Shown piece by piece: positions 35,471 through 47,540 of a DNA stretch of 64,000 nucleotides; within the stretch, counting starts at the first letter, position 1; every line of letters begins with the position of its first letter. Under the pieces are notes generated by a model. It ran no database searches and was not told the DNA's origin. It worked only from the letters and a program-made list of their open reading frames with translations. Both the position numbers and the translations under genes were made by a program. This DNA is from Lophius americanus (lineage: Eukaryota; Chordata; Actinopteri; Lophiiformes; Lophiidae), in NCBI GenBank assembly GCA_037951165.1, contig JBBDHG010000009.1, positions 17,150,499 through 17,214,498 of the forward strand. The letters run 5' to 3'.

Positions 35471-37059
35471 CAGTAAGTTTTGTTTCCCTTCCGAGAACAG
35501 TAGTCTGTGCTGTTGTTTTTTTTTTTACTCACTCCTTTCATTTTTATCTTCCTCCCTTTGCCTGTGTGAGAGGATTTCTACGGCTTTTCATATCTTTGAA
35601 AACTCTTGTGACAACATTGAAAATGTATCCTGATGCGTTCTCTCTCTCTCTCTCTCCACCGCCTTTAAAAGTCAGGCACTCCCGTATCTGACGCCTTGCT
35701 ACTTAAGCGTTTCGCTGGGGAATAGATTTGTGGTCCTGGACCTCTGGATACTTTTTTGTTAGGTTTGCTCACTGGTGGAGGGAGGAGTCTTGGAATCAAA
35801 AAATATTGTCCTGAATTTTTCCCTTTTTATTTGGCCAAAAGTGACAAAAAAAGTGAGATTGAGTTTGTAATATGTACTAATAAGACATTTACAAAAATGG
35901 AAATATATTTACAAAAGGTAAAAATCTTAAATAGCAGGACAAATCATCAACAAAAAACAATCCAAATTTGACCTCTTACTATTGGGTTTTACTGTGGGAC
36001 GCACTTCTATATGTATTATATGTTATTCTTAAATTACCATAAATTAATTTACCGCTTCTTTAACTGTGAGGTTCACCAAGTCTTCTACGGGGACGTAGTG
36101 TTTTTTGTTTTACTGTCTTTTGCCATAGTTTTTCACCTTCATTTCTCTGGAAAAGTTCTGGCAGTGTATCTTATTTTTTTGGTGGGTGAAGATCCTCTAC
36201 AGTTTGGGTTGTCTCTTATTTTGGACAGTAATTGTCTGGTTACTGAGCATCAGTTCAGGGTCATCAAGCTGCAGCTGAGATCGTACAATTCTGTGGAAGT
36301 GAAAGTGAAGTGGAGAGCCTAGTACAAAAATAAAATACCACAGTGGCACTTTATGAGTCCCACCCCAATCATCTGATGTATGAATATTTCGTCCTGTGCC
36401 AGCAGGGAGGCTTCTTGGAACTGTTGAGCAATTAAACACACAGGCCGTAATACTTCAAGGCACTGAGCTTTACTGAAGTGTAACGGCAGCAGAAGGAGGG
36501 GAGAAAGATGGATGGAGAGAGGGAGAGGAGAGAACCGGGGCCGCCACCAAACACGCCATCTCAACTCCGCAGTGAAAGAGACACGATATTAGCAGCAAAA
36601 CAAATACAGAAAACAGAAAGCAATGGGCTGCTGGGAAGACGGTCAGCTGGGAGAGGAGAAAGCTGCAAACAAAGAGAGAGACAATGAGCAGAAAACACAG
36701 GGGGATACCAGATGGAGGTTGGAGGCAGATACAGTGTCTTATTTGAAGTAGAGCTGAATATTCCCTCAAGAGTAGGAGGTGAGAGCTCCAGGTGCCCTCC
36801 TCCCTCCACAGGCTCGGAACCGTGTTCTGCGAGTGCATCCAGTTAGGAGGTATGCGTGCAGCTGAAAACCTCTGCAGCGGCACAGTGGGATTCTTCTCCA
36901 ACCTTGCATTCGTCCTTGTGATGTATGCATCTTCAGACAGTGAAACAAATGCAGAGGCGTGAATCTCATCTGGCGGAGTCACGGGCCGCGGATTAAAATT
37001 GCAAATTGCAAAAGTTCAACCATTATTGGGGTGAAATACAGTTTTTTTTTTACTACAGC
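35471..37059. other. Unannotated sequence
   Basis: No gene is recognised. The 170-codon minus-strand frame at 36470-36982 is rich in Leu, Ser, Phe and Pro from a purine-rich plus strand, with no recognisable domain. A (TC)n run lies at 35640-35657. Confidence 0.45.
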
Positions 37060-37325
37060 CATTAGATAGATAGATAGATAACTTTATTAATCCCCGTAAG
37101 GAAATTAAGGTGTAATAGCAGCACGGTACATACATGGTGCAAATACAGCCGCGTATAGAACAAATAAGGAAAAAGGACGGCGGTAATATGCATTCAATAA
37201 TGACAGTAAGTCATGATTGGCTGAATCTAGATCTAGATGGATAGTGTAAATGATAGTAGACCTTAAATGGTGGTGATAGTCTATGAGAGTATTCCACCTG
37301 CATGAAGGGGTGTGGCCTAGAGAGG
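37060..37325 (-). mobile_element. LINE 3' tail with (ATCT)n
   Basis: On the minus strand 'aatttccttacggggattaa' then 'taaagttatctatctatct' is the standard end of a fish non-LTR element terminating in a four-base repeat. Upstream, 'catgcaggtggaatactctc' may be its 3' untranslated part. Similar minus-strand tails occur at 9345 and 49058. Confidence 0.6.
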
Positions 37326-37369
37326 GAGGAGAAAAACAGTAATCTTCCATTTTCATTTTCATTTTCTCT

Positions 37370-37635
37370 ATGTGTTGTGTTATTTGCAGCTATGTTTTCT
37401 GAATGTGTTTTGTTGTGGTATTTGGTATTTACAGCGCTTTTTCTTACTGTGTTACGGTATTTGCCGCAAATTTTCTAAATGATACTAAGTACCTGAAATG
37501 CTTCAGGTACTTAGTATCTTAGTAGTGTATTCATTTGTCATAGTATTTGTAGCGTCTTTCTTTAATGTGTTTTGGTATTTGCTTTGTGTTTTCTTGATGT
37601 GTCTTAGTATTTGTAGCGTGTCTCTTTTTTTCTGC
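37370..37635. repeat. Degenerate minisatellite, period about 35
   Basis: Units like 'tgtgttttggtatttg', then 'tagcgtctttctttaa' recur at about 37375, 37410, 37445, 37540, 37568 and 37600. A perfect snapback (37481-37518) interrupts the array. The low-complexity minus-strand frames here are products of the unit. Confidence 0.6.
37481..37518. repeat. Perfect 17-bp snapback inverted repeat
   Basis: 'gatactaagtacctgaa' and its exact reverse complement flank a four-base loop 'atgc'. It lies within the period-35 array. Confidence 0.95.
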
Positions 37636-38704
37636 AGCCTGTTTGCCTCTGCAGCAGAGTGAAGTGTTTGTTTCTGTGAAAGTGGCAGCATCGGGTGTTT
37701 GCGGCATTAAATCAAATTCTCTTGCAAGGAACCTGAAGCTTAAGGATTTGGGCAAAACCTTATAGATTTTCAAGCAAGGCTTGTAGGTGAGAATTCGACG
37801 AGGTTGACGATTACGTCGCAGCAGATAAAGACAAAACATTGTCACCAGGAAAACATTCAGGTAATAGTTCACTTAAGGTGAGCAACCAGACGATACGAGC
37901 ACTGCCATGGCGAGTTTACCCAGCATGAGTAGGCGTTAATGAATACTCTGAACTCATTAGTTGAATAAATGAGCCTTCTTGGCAACATTGTGTCAAATTC
38001 CAGAATCGTACTTCAGCAGAGATTACATCACATTAGGGGCAAATGGCCAAAATGTCATGGGAACTTTCTTTAAATGTTTCTTCTGCCTTAACTCTTGCAT
38101 TTTAAAATAATGTTATAACCCTTCTTACTACGGCAAACCGCAATACACAGATTGAACTTGTTTGTTCACTGAGGGAAACCAAACGCAGCTCCTTTTTGTT
38201 AGAACGTATAATTTATAATCCTATATGCATCCTGGTCTTTCACAGTTTCACTGTAATCCAGTTGAATGTTTGTCTTCAGCCGTTACAGTGCAAACCGTGA
38301 CCACCATTAGAGTATAATGATGATGACGCTCGGTGCACTGGACAAACATCATGACAAATGGGTCTGGTCTGATTAGCACACATCTTTGCAAATTACAAAT
38401 TACAGAGATAGTCCAGGATTTTGGTATTGTTTCTGTATTAGGACTTTATCCATCGCCATTTTATGACGTAGAACCGTGCCCTCCAGTTTGGAGGAGCCCA
38501 CTGCTGCAGGAAAATGTATTTCGGCCACCCTGTTTATTCTGTCTCCTTGTTTTCTCCCTACAAAGCGGGTCAATTGTTGCTATAACATTTGTCTGCGCAT
38601 CATCATTAATCCATCAAGATGACCATTCCAAAACTTGAGATTCCAAACTTGAAGTCATTCAAACTCATTCCAGAACTTGAGATCGAAAATCTTCAGCATT
38701 CATT
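37636..38704. other. Unannotated sequence
   Basis: No gene is recognised. 'attccaaaacttgagat' (38624) and 'attccagaacttgagat' (38667) form a short dispersed duplication. Confidence 0.45.
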
Positions 38705-39120
38705 TATTCCGTCAAGGGTCACACGGGTCAGGAGTATATTCCAGCTGACATTGGGAGAGAGGTGAGGGACACGCTGGACAATTCATCAGTTCATCACAGG
38801 GTTGCCCCATCAAGACACAACAACCATTCATGCTCATATTCACAGCGGGTCATTTTAGAACTCTTGTAGCATTAGCAGACGAATCCCACCCGATGACATC
38901 AGGCCTTCTGTGTGTATCTTTCTTGTTTTGCTTAAGTTTGCGTGGGTTCTCCCTGGATACCCCAGCTTCCTCCCACAGTCTGAAACTATGCAGCATAGGT
39001 GAACGGTTGTTTGTCACTTTGTGTCAGCCCTGTGATGAATTGGGGAATTATCTAAAGTTTGCCCCGTTTCTCCCCAAATGTCCGCCGAGATAGGCTCCAG
39101 AACCAGGAAAAATGAACGTA
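38705..39120. repeat. Teleost dispersed repeat, two halves in opposite orientation
   Basis: 38705-38860 reads as the minus strand of the downstream half of the repeat ('attccagctgacattgggag', 'cacgctggacaattcatc', 'catgctcatattcaca'). 38925-39120 reads as its plus strand ('agtttgcgtgggttctcc', 'cagcttcctcccacagtctg', 'gtgtcagccctgtgatga', 'gagataggctccagaacc'). The two halves form an imperfect inverted pair. Confidence 0.65.
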
Positions 39121-40726
39121 GTGTGAGCTGCTTAAACTTCCTTCTTCCTTCTTGCTTTTTCAAACTAAAGGCTGGTTGACTGCCATTTAGAGTAGAGGAC
39201 CGGTGTTAGAACTAATTATGGATAAGTAATAATTATAATAATAATAACGATAATAAACTATAAAGTCAAATAATTGATATTGCATTTCTCATTCAAAGGT
39301 TCAAAGTGCTTTGGAGGAAAACAAAATAAGCCAAAAACTGTGATGGTAAATGAATCATTCTATTTGAAAAATGGCAAAATAATCAACATTAAATGAGATA
39401 AAATACACAGTGGTACCACAAACAACCCCATTTGAGAAAAAACCCACACTCTGACGCTAAGAAAGTACAAGGATCCGGATATACAAGGTAAATAGTTTCA
39501 GATAACTGTCTATTACTTAAACCTTAAATGTCCAGGAGAAGTATTAGCGCCGCTGGAATGCAACCAAACAAGGAGAGTAAAAACCAAACAAGGAGAGTAA
39601 ATGAGGAAAGGAGAATGATAAAGGCCGCAGAGATAAAAGGTCTAAATTCCGGAAAGACTTCAGTGTGTGGAGCGTCATCAGTTAGAAGTGTCTCCGGAGC
39701 AAAATCCTCAGTACGAAGATAAAAACAAACCAACGTGATGGAGTCACAGCGGCCGCCGGGCTGTCATTGTCAAGGTGTGAGCCTTGAGTGCCGCAATTTG
39801 GAATCGGTAAAAACAATTTGTGTTGTGACGCGAGGCGTGTAAATGGGACATGGAGTTTGGATTATTCATGGTGGCAGTTTTTAATAATGCATGCTGTTTA
39901 ATTTTGCATTCACTGCATATTTCAAAAACAATGACTGCGTGAGTGAAATGGAGCCGTGCGAGAGCACTCGAAGCCTGATAGTCGCCGGTTTATGCCTGAG
40001 GAGGGACTGCATGCGTCTTTTCTCGGTCAAAAATCGCCCCTTCAGACCCGATAACTGAGCTATTCTGTGTTTATGAATGCGAAAGAGATTGGCTGTCCAC
40101 GCTCCTCTGAGCGCCCAGATGGTGTTTGTGATGTAGTTTTAGCTCCAACCGCCGATACTTCATCACGCACCTCACATAATGTACACACACACATTACCAC
40201 ACACATATACATACATAGCCATGTTGGGTCTTTCAGTTCTCCCTCTTGGTGCAGCCCAACACTGAAGCGCCATGTTCAGCCATGGCTCTCTTCTCATTAA
40301 CCTTCCCATCTGTTTGAAAGGAGGCATGCTTCCCCAGCACCGACACACAATCAGCGTTTCCTCTCCTCTCTCCCGTGGGGTTTTTCTTATCCCACTCACT
40401 TTCTCCGTTTCTTCATGTTCTTTTTTTTTTTTAACCATCTGGAGTCCGAGGTCACACCGGTGTGAGCCCTAGTCCTCAGCCGTCATGTTCTCGGGTTCAT
40501 TATGACAATAATACGGGTCAGGACATTGAGGTGATGTGCTGGTCAAAGGATAGAACGCATCTGTGCGTTAAAGGTTATTTATTGTGGTCGGGATACAGAG
40601 GTTGGATTGGAGGTAGAGTGGGGGGGGCCTCCATAAGGTTCTCTTTTCTTTTTTTTTGTCCCACCTGCCGGAACAAAATCTTTTGATGACACCGCATTCA
40701 GCTTTGAGTGGTCCAAGTGGTGAAAA
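39121..40726. other. Unannotated sequence; 39740-40020 possible regulatory element
   Basis: No gene is recognised. The interval 39740-40020 is repeat-free, with 'aataatgcatgctgtttaat' and 'gcattcactgcatattt', a texture typical of conserved vertebrate enhancers. Conservation cannot be judged here. Confidence 0.35.
39562..39600. repeat. Perfect 19-base tandem duplication
   Basis: 'aaccaaacaaggagagtaa' appears twice, separated by one A. It shows no divergence. Confidence 0.95.
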
Positions 40727-40793
40727 TGTATGTATGTATGTATGTATACATGTATGTATGTATACATGTATGTATGTATGTATGTGTGTATGT

Positions 40794-40840
<47 letters not shown>
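40727..40840. repeat. (TATG)n / (GT)n compound microsatellite
   Basis: Tetranucleotide TATG with TATACATG breaks runs into TGTG and ends in about 20 GT units. Open frames on both strands here are artefacts of the repeat. Confidence 0.95.
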
Positions 40841-40842
<2 letters not shown>

Positions 40843-41106
40843 GAGAGGAGAGGAAAATGGAAAATGGAAATGTTTCAACCTAAACTAAAAACCCATTCAT
40901 TCATTTATAATTTATAATTTCATGATATTACGAAACACGACATAAAATAATAATAATTATTATCCTTTTTTTAAATTTATTTTTTTATTTGTATACATTA
41001 TTTTCTTTTATTTTTTTATTCTTTTTAGTCTATCAGCATTTTAACATCGATGTTTTAGCACTTTTTTGTGTGATTTATCATTTTAATATTAACATATTAT
41101 TATTAG

Positions 41107-41109
41107 TAT

Positions 41110-41141
<32 letters not shown>

Positions 41142-41226
41142 GTATGTATATGTATGTATATGTATGTATATGTATGTATATATGTATATGTGTACATGTA
41201 TGTATGTATGCATATATATGTATATA
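41107..41226. repeat. (TA)n / (TGTATA)n compound microsatellite
   Basis: A TA run of about 13 units is followed by TATATGTATG hexamer-like units. Overlapping frames are artefacts. Confidence 0.95.
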
Positions 41227-41309
41227 TTTATACACTTTTCTTTACAAATGCAAAGAAAGAAGATGGAAATAAAAGACCATTGCATATAACATGGTGAAGG
41301 ACGGGGTTC

Positions 41310-41455
41310 CCATTCCTAAATGAGGCACTGATCCAAACAAGCCATCAGGAGAAATATATCATGCCCAAGGAAGACTCCACATTCAGCAAAAGTCAGGAAT
41401 TGAACCCTCGACCTTCCGATTACTGCATGACTCCATGTTGAGAAACAGCAACTCT
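41310..41455 (-). mobile_element. tRNA-headed SINE fragment
   Basis: The minus strand gives 'cagtaatcggaaggtcgagg' then 'gttcaattcctgac', a clear Pol III box B (GGTTCAANTCC type), followed by 'gagtcttccttgggcatg' from the SINE body. It belongs to the same general family as 27483-27665 and 31655-31800. Head truncated. Confidence 0.7.
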
Positions 41456-41744
41456 CGTTCTATGCCATGGGGGCTGGCATTTATTAATGCTAGTGTGTGT
41501 GAGCAGCGCAGCCTGAAGGTCATTGCTGGTTGATGTCTTTTTCATCCATCCCATGACCTTCTCTGTGTACCACCCAAGGGTGAAAGCATCTCATTATCAA
41601 ACTGGACCTATGCTGTCGTTATCAACAGCAAATGTATTTCCCCGAAAGACCCCAATCCCCTTTGTTATACATACAAGCAATTCCTCTGATTGAGCTTGTA
41701 TATATATTTAAGGGTTTGTTTGTAATATACAAGATAGATCAATT

Positions 41745-41895
41745 AATCTTTATTTACTTAGCGGCAAATCACGACAACTGTTGCCTCAAGTTGCTCACCA
41801 GAAAAAGTAGGTCTAGACCAAAGTCTTTATGTGATTATCTTACAGAGACCCAACAAATTCCTCCTTGAGCAAGCACTTGGCGATATAAAAACTGC
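41745..41895 (-). mobile_element. L2/Rex1-like LINE 3' end
   Basis: On the minus strand 'ttgctcaaggaggaatttgt', 'gggtctctgtaagataatc', 'ggtctagacctac', 'ttgaggcaacagttgtcgtg' and 'taaataaagatt' match the 3' end of the plus-strand copy at 49670-49810. Truncated upstream. Confidence 0.75.
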
Positions 41896-41919
41896 CTTTG
41901 AACTGGCAAAAACCTCGAG

Positions 41920-42155
41920 CAGATCCAAGACTCAGGCTGAACCAATTAGAAATTATGACCTTTCAATTTTGATCATAAAGCCCTCCCTACTGTAGTATAC
42001 AACTGACCTTTCCCAAAACCTCAGCTCTTCCTCTCACTTATATATATATGGGTACAAAATATGAAAATGATCCTTACTGAGTTGTCGCATTTACATGAAG
42101 GATCTCCGGCGTCGATGACCATTCCATAATATCCAGGACTTTCTGGGTTATAACT
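41920..42155 (+). repeat. Family X repeat, copy 3
   Basis: 'aattatgacctttcaatttt', 'aaagccctccctactgtag', 'aactgacctttcccaaaac', 'gaaggatctccggcgtcg' and 'ccataatatcc' match copies 1 and 4 in order. The terminal hairpin is eroded. Confidence 0.65.
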
Positions 42156-44604
42156 TATTTGAATTGTGTGCACATTTTTTCTTCCTTGGATACATTTCTG
42201 TGGTATTACTGGATATGCATGGAGCGACTGAGAGAAAATCTAACATTAGATGCCAGTTTTGGTTTATAGCACAAACAAAAATAGCAAATAGGGAAAAGAT
42301 CGGATTGCATGGTGTCACGCAAGCGTGAATTTGACGCTCAGTTCGCAGCCATGTGGCCCTGACTGCTGTCACTGAGATGAAGACCTTGTTACTTGAACGT
42401 ATTGGCTTTCTCATCTCATAGCAATGCTTATTATCAGCTGTTATGTAAATCCATGAGCACCCTTTGTAATTTTATGTGCATGGGATAAAACATGCAGAAT
42501 TAGCATAAAGCCTCGGCAGCATTTTCCTGGTATTCCCTTTCAATGCAAGCTCATGTTTCCATTAAGTTTCAAATCAACTCCTCACCATCCCTCCCTCATC
42601 TCTTTGCCGGTAACTCTGCAAATATATATTGTGTGCTTTTTGATTTTCTCAGCTTGTCTGAGCTGCTTTCAGCGCTCTCTAAAAATAGGGCAAATATCTC
42701 TGCAGTGGTTAGTGCAAGGTAGCGGCAGGACAGAAGATGTCAGCTGGGTGAAAACAGTGGTGGGTCTGGACCACGTTCACACGAATGTATGACTTCTTTT
42801 TTTTTTGCATTTCAAAGATCCCTTATCAGCAGTGTTGGGCAAAATATTTGGTAAGTTTAAGAAGCAAAGATACTGACTATTCTGCATTAAACGAAGACTC
42901 ACCACAGTGCACTGCAAAAAAGGAATTTCAAGATAATAATAAAAGGATTGTTTTAAAACCAGCCATGAAGGGATCACGACCTGGTGGAGGCTACTTTTAG
43001 TGCCGGTCCCATGCCCGGATTAAATGTTGAGTGTTGCATCAGGAATGGCAGCCGGCGTAAAACCAAAGCCAAATCAATATGCGGAACAGGAAACTAATAC
43101 CAAAACTAGATCAGTAGTGGCTCAAGTCAGTAGGATAGCAGCCGTAACTATGGATGGAAACACCAAAACATCCGAAAGACTCGTAAGAAGAAGAAGGAAA
43201 AAAACGTTGTTTTGATGAGTTTCTGTGTTCTCCATGGAATGTATGGAATTCCATGACATTGCAATGTCTCCCATTATGAAAATTTCACTTTCAGTTGATT
43301 TTATTCCTCCTCTTTTACTAACCTGCTCATCGCTTCTAAGACGTGGAGGAACTTTGCCAGGCCCTTTATGAAAACACTATGCAAGAGGTGCTCTAAGAAT
43401 CTGCAGTCGCCCTCAGGGTGTTTCTTTCTTTATTATCAAAGATATTGGATTGAAGCACAGATTGAAGCTTTGCGGGACAATGCCCATAATTCGTCGCAAT
43501 CAAGTTCCGCTTTTTCTACCGCGTGAGAGAAGCTATCTCCAAGGCTTTTTTTGTTTTTGAAAAATGTTCTCGGGTGGCTTAACACTACTAACACAATCGT
43601 GAATGGAGGTAGAAAGTGTGACGTGATTGAAATAAAGGGTGTGGGGGGTTGAAGCGGGGGGGGGGGCTGAGAGACTGCAATGGCACAGGAAGGTAAAATG
43701 TAAGCCTCAGTTTTGATGCGTTATTGCAACTGGGAATTGTCAGACCTTCTCCTGACTCAGGATTTGATTTACTTTCATTCACCCCATACATAAATACACA
43801 CACACACATATGCTTGGAATATTCTTCTGGTGTTTGGCCTAAATCTTATCACTGTTTATTCTGTTACTATTAAACCACAGTGCGAGGAAGACCCTGCATA
43901 TATGTGTGTATGTGTTTGTGTGCTCCGGCCTTCAGTCTATGCATCTTTGAGGATGAGCCGGTCTGACAGCATCAGCCACAAAAGAACTGTTGTCCTCAGA
44001 CCAAGAATCTCCAAGTTCTTGGTTATGTGTGTGTGTATGTGAGTGTGTCTGGGCTAATGTGTGTGTGAGCGTGGGTGGATACGGCATCTCAAAAATCAGT
44101 GATGCAGAGTGTCTCTTCAAACCAGTGGTTTTTCCTCTTCCTGCATGCCCTTTGCCATGATGTCTCAGCTCAGAACCTCATGTTTGCACACGGGGCTCTG
44201 CTCTTGTGTGCAGATCTGTGACCTAAAACAGATCCTATTAGCGATATTTTTCCTCAGTGTGTAGCTGGATTGGGCCCCGTGGTGGAGCTCCGAGCTGGGC
44301 CCCAAGGCTGACAGCAGACCCACACGTCCACCTGACTGAGCTGAGCAGGTGGAGGTCTTGTGGTGCGGCTTTAGCCCAAGGTCCAGACTGTGCTCTCCGA
44401 CCATCCGCTGAGTCATGAACCGTTAGCTAACATGTTAATAGAGCCCCATCCCTCCAGCACTGGAAACCAGGATAACAAAGTGATATTTTTGTAGATTTTT
44501 TCCTAACTCATCATTATTTTACTTGTCATATATTCCCTGTGGAAATTATGCAAATCATTAATTTGGATAAACCTTTTGTTGTCTCAGGTTTTGTTTATCA
44601 TTGT
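42156..44604. other. Unannotated sequence
   Basis: No gene is recognised. A G run of about ten lies near 43659-43668, and interrupted GT-rich segments lie at 43900-43925 and 44025-44070. Minus-strand frames over them are artefacts. Confidence 0.45.
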
Positions 44605-45060
44605 CACCAAGAAGGTTATGTTTCCACCCGTGTCTCTGTTTTCAGTAGGATTACACAAGAACTACTGAACAGATTTCCATAATACTCAGTGGTAAGATGG
44701 ATCTTTGGCCAGACTGGGCTCCATTAAATTTCACTGAAGATTCAGTTAAAGGGACTGAAGATAGGCTTTTTTCCCCTAAAATTTCCTTTACATATTTTGG
44801 GTAAAATACATGAATATCGATTAACAAAGTCAATTATATTTAGGAGTCTGGTATATTTAATATAATTATGTGCAATGTGGTGCATATCCAACTAAAACTC
44901 CTGTACCAACAGATTCAAACATTCAGCTGTTATAAATACTCACCTTGTTACTCAACTGTGGGTTTTACTTTGGATTAGGATCTGTGATGGATGGGGTGGG
45001 ACTACATGGGCCACGAAAGAAGCCATTAAGGTTGGAGTGGATATAAAGGGGTCTTTTTTT
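44605..45060 (+). repeat. Teleost dispersed repeat, 'aactactgaacagattt' family, split copy
   Basis: 'aggttatgtttccacccgtg', 'aggattacacaagaactact' and 'gaacagatttccataatact' are followed later by 'gatggggtgggactacatgg' and 'gccacgaaagaagcc' (44993-45025). These two parts normally lie close together in this repeat. About 280 bp of other sequence separates them here. Confidence 0.55.
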
Positions 45061-45711
45061 TTCTTTTTTTTTGCAAATGACACATTATTCCTGTTATTGA
45101 TGAGACTTACATGAATCATGTTGATCAATGAAAACGTTGGGTATAAAATGTATAAAATCCATAATTACAAATATGAATTGGCAAAATGAAATCTGTGTTG
45201 TTGTATCACTGAGCTCAGAAAAATGTATATATCGTCATTATTGTTACTATGGGAACTCAATACTATGAGATATGCCGAGTATGTCAGTCTAAAGTTTTGC
45301 AACTGATTGGAACAAATTTGTGATTTTAACTTCGGGAACTGAGAGTTTTTACATATGATTGTCATTTTTACTGCATCAAAAATACAGACCTGACATTATT
45401 TCTAATCCTTTAATCTCCTTACATAGAAAAATAGTGCGTAAAAAATATTTATTTCAAATAAAGGACAAATAATTCAGTCGAGCACGTTTTTAAACAGTAA
45501 AAATAAAAAGATGTAAATTTAAAAAAAGCATTTAATTATGTACTCAATTTCTATAACCCTTGTGTGACTTTTTTGGTTTTATCATGTTTTCTGTTTCTGT
45601 TTATAATATAATATAGTATAATTCGGTTTATCAAGTTCTCTCAGGCTTTAATATGCAAAAAAAATAGAAGAAATTCCTACGTACAGAAAAAGACTTTCTC
45701 TATAGCCATGG
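45061..45711. other. Unannotated A+T-rich sequence
   Basis: No gene or element is recognised. Confidence 0.45.
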
Positions 45712-45910
45712 ATAATTCCTCCTTCTTAGTGGCCCCTTTAACGAGTGGTGTCCCCCAGGGCTCCATCATTGGCCCCTTACTCTGCTACTGCGTCACATTA
45801 TAAACAAGTTAAGTCAAGTGCCACTCTTTTTTTCACTAAAAAATGGTGACTCAAAAAGTGCTCAAGCAAACATTTATGCAGCAGGACATTAAAGGGTTAT
45901 ATGTCTGAGT
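45712..45910 (+). mobile_element. RT-fragment composite repeat, copy 1
   Basis: 'gagtggtgtcccccagggct' with 'ccatcattggccccttac' encodes SGVPQGS-IIGPLL, the conserved reverse transcriptase box of L2/CR1-type LINEs. After a short continuation ('cacattataaacaagtt') the RT match stops, and non-coding sequence follows ('aaaaaatggtgactcaaaaa', 'atatgtctgagt'). The same junction and downstream text appear at 61470-61740. Confidence 0.6.
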
Positions 45911-46589
45911 CATTCATATTGTGTTGATTGGACAGGGCGGAGCCTCATGACCGAACAGAATGTGTTCGGGGACAGGTTCTGAGTGCATGTATTAGTGAAA
46001 CACAAATCAAACCTATCATCTTTTAACATGCTGCAACATTATTCAGTGATTTAAAATGATTCTAAAAAGAAACACTCTATCCATTACCAAAGCAGTTGTA
46101 GTTGTGTAAACGGCCCATTCTGATAGATATTTTCCCGTCTATGTATCCATAATAGCGTAGAGCAGCTGTCGTCTGACGGCACTGATGTCTGTGCTGGATG
46201 ACTTTATTGGCAGAGTCACCTGTGGAGCAGGGAAACGTCCAGCAGCTGCTGTGAATCAGGCCCTTCAGATATGAGGCAGCAGCAGCGGTTATCGTCAGGG
46301 GTGCCATATGGCAGCTTATTGGTTTTCTCGCCGACGTGCACACTCGTGGGTGTTTATGTTCGTCTCACTGAGTTCGTGTGCGTGTTTGTGTTTGTGACCG
46401 GACGCCATTTAGGCTGATAAAGCGTCATATTTCAACCCTTGACAACATTGGATCTATATTCACAGAACCACGAGGAGAGAGAGGAGTCAAGAGCGACATC
46501 AGGTGAGGTCGTAAATAAGACCCCTGCCCCTCCTCCGGTCGACATGTTGGGCTCTGTAGTGTCGTAAGTGATGAGAAAGAGACGGGTGA
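45911..46589. other. Unannotated sequence
   Basis: No gene is recognised. The interval 46080-46500 is GC-balanced. Confidence 0.4.
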
Positions 46590-47540
46590 GCTAATGAAAT
46601 ATATAAATCAAGACGGAAGCAAATTCCCTCAGAATGGGGAATTACAGAAAAGTTCTTACTCAAGACGACGCACAACGGCCTTCATTCAACCGTTCTTACG
46701 AAGGAATTTGTTCTTCAACCCCGCTTACGCAGTTTTTACGAAGATTCTGGCATTCACCAACGGAACCTCAAGAGCCTCTTACCAACATCTGAATGATGCC
46801 ACGTTTGTGAATCACAATCAGTTATTGTGTTTTTATTCAATGATACGGTTGTACAGTAAAGGATTTAAATTACAATAATATTCTTTTCCATTTGTAATAC
46901 TTGTTAATAATAATAATTGCCATTATTTTACCAAGTATTAAAATAGACTTATTGAGCTTACAAATAATCAAATACAAATATATCTTTTATTTTTATTTAT
47001 ATTTTCATCAATTTCTTTAAGTGTATCAGAGGTTGGTGACCAGTGTTGATGCTTTCTGTGGAAGAATCTGAGATCAGATGTGTAGCGGCGCTTCAACGTG
47101 GGGCGGTGGGTTGCTACAAGAAGCCGCCGGCTGCGCTTCTGTGTTTCGCAAGATGTTTATTATCCTAAATCACGTTTTTTTTTCCACTTCTTCTATGGTG
47201 CGCCCCCCTCTGAAGATACAGCATTCCCTGTGACAGCACCTCATTCATCTTTTTTATGTTCTTCTTCTTTGTTCTGCGTAATCTCCGTGGCAGTCGTGTC
47301 CGTGCACATGGATCTGCAGCCCGATGCCCTTTTATGAACGTTGGCGGTGGTTTAGCTATGCTAATTAGGATGACAGGTACGAGCTTCAAGCTAATGTTCA
47401 AAATGGGATTCATCAAGTTAAAAACAAACAAATGCAAACAATTTGGCGGTTTAAGAAGGCTTCACGAATCTCTTACGGATCTTCATAAGAAGAAATTTAA
47501 GAAAATACTTTGGAGGACATTATCCTAATGTCCTTAAGTG
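46590..47540. other. Unresolved region, possible decayed DNA transposon
   Basis: The left side has 'ttcttacgaaggaatttg' and 'gtttttacgaagattctgg'. The right side has 'ctcttacggatcttcataag' and 'gaaatttaagaaaatac', ending in the small palindrome 'aggacattatcctaatgtcct' less one base (about 47514-47533). This 'taagaa'-rich flavour is seen at ends of some fish DNA transposons, but no transposase or inverted-repeat match is evident. Frames at 46594-46878, 47098-47337 and 47256-47528 have no domain. Confidence 0.3.

Noticed and set aside
36470..36982. 170-codon minus-strand frame with hydrophobic stretches
   Set aside because: Its Leu/Phe/Ser/Pro content follows from purine-rich DNA on the plus strand. 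Overlapping frames are open too, and no membrane-protein family is recognised.
40579..40917. Threonine/histidine- and valine/cysteine-repeat frames
   Set aside because: These are translations of the TATG/GT microsatellite, not proteins.
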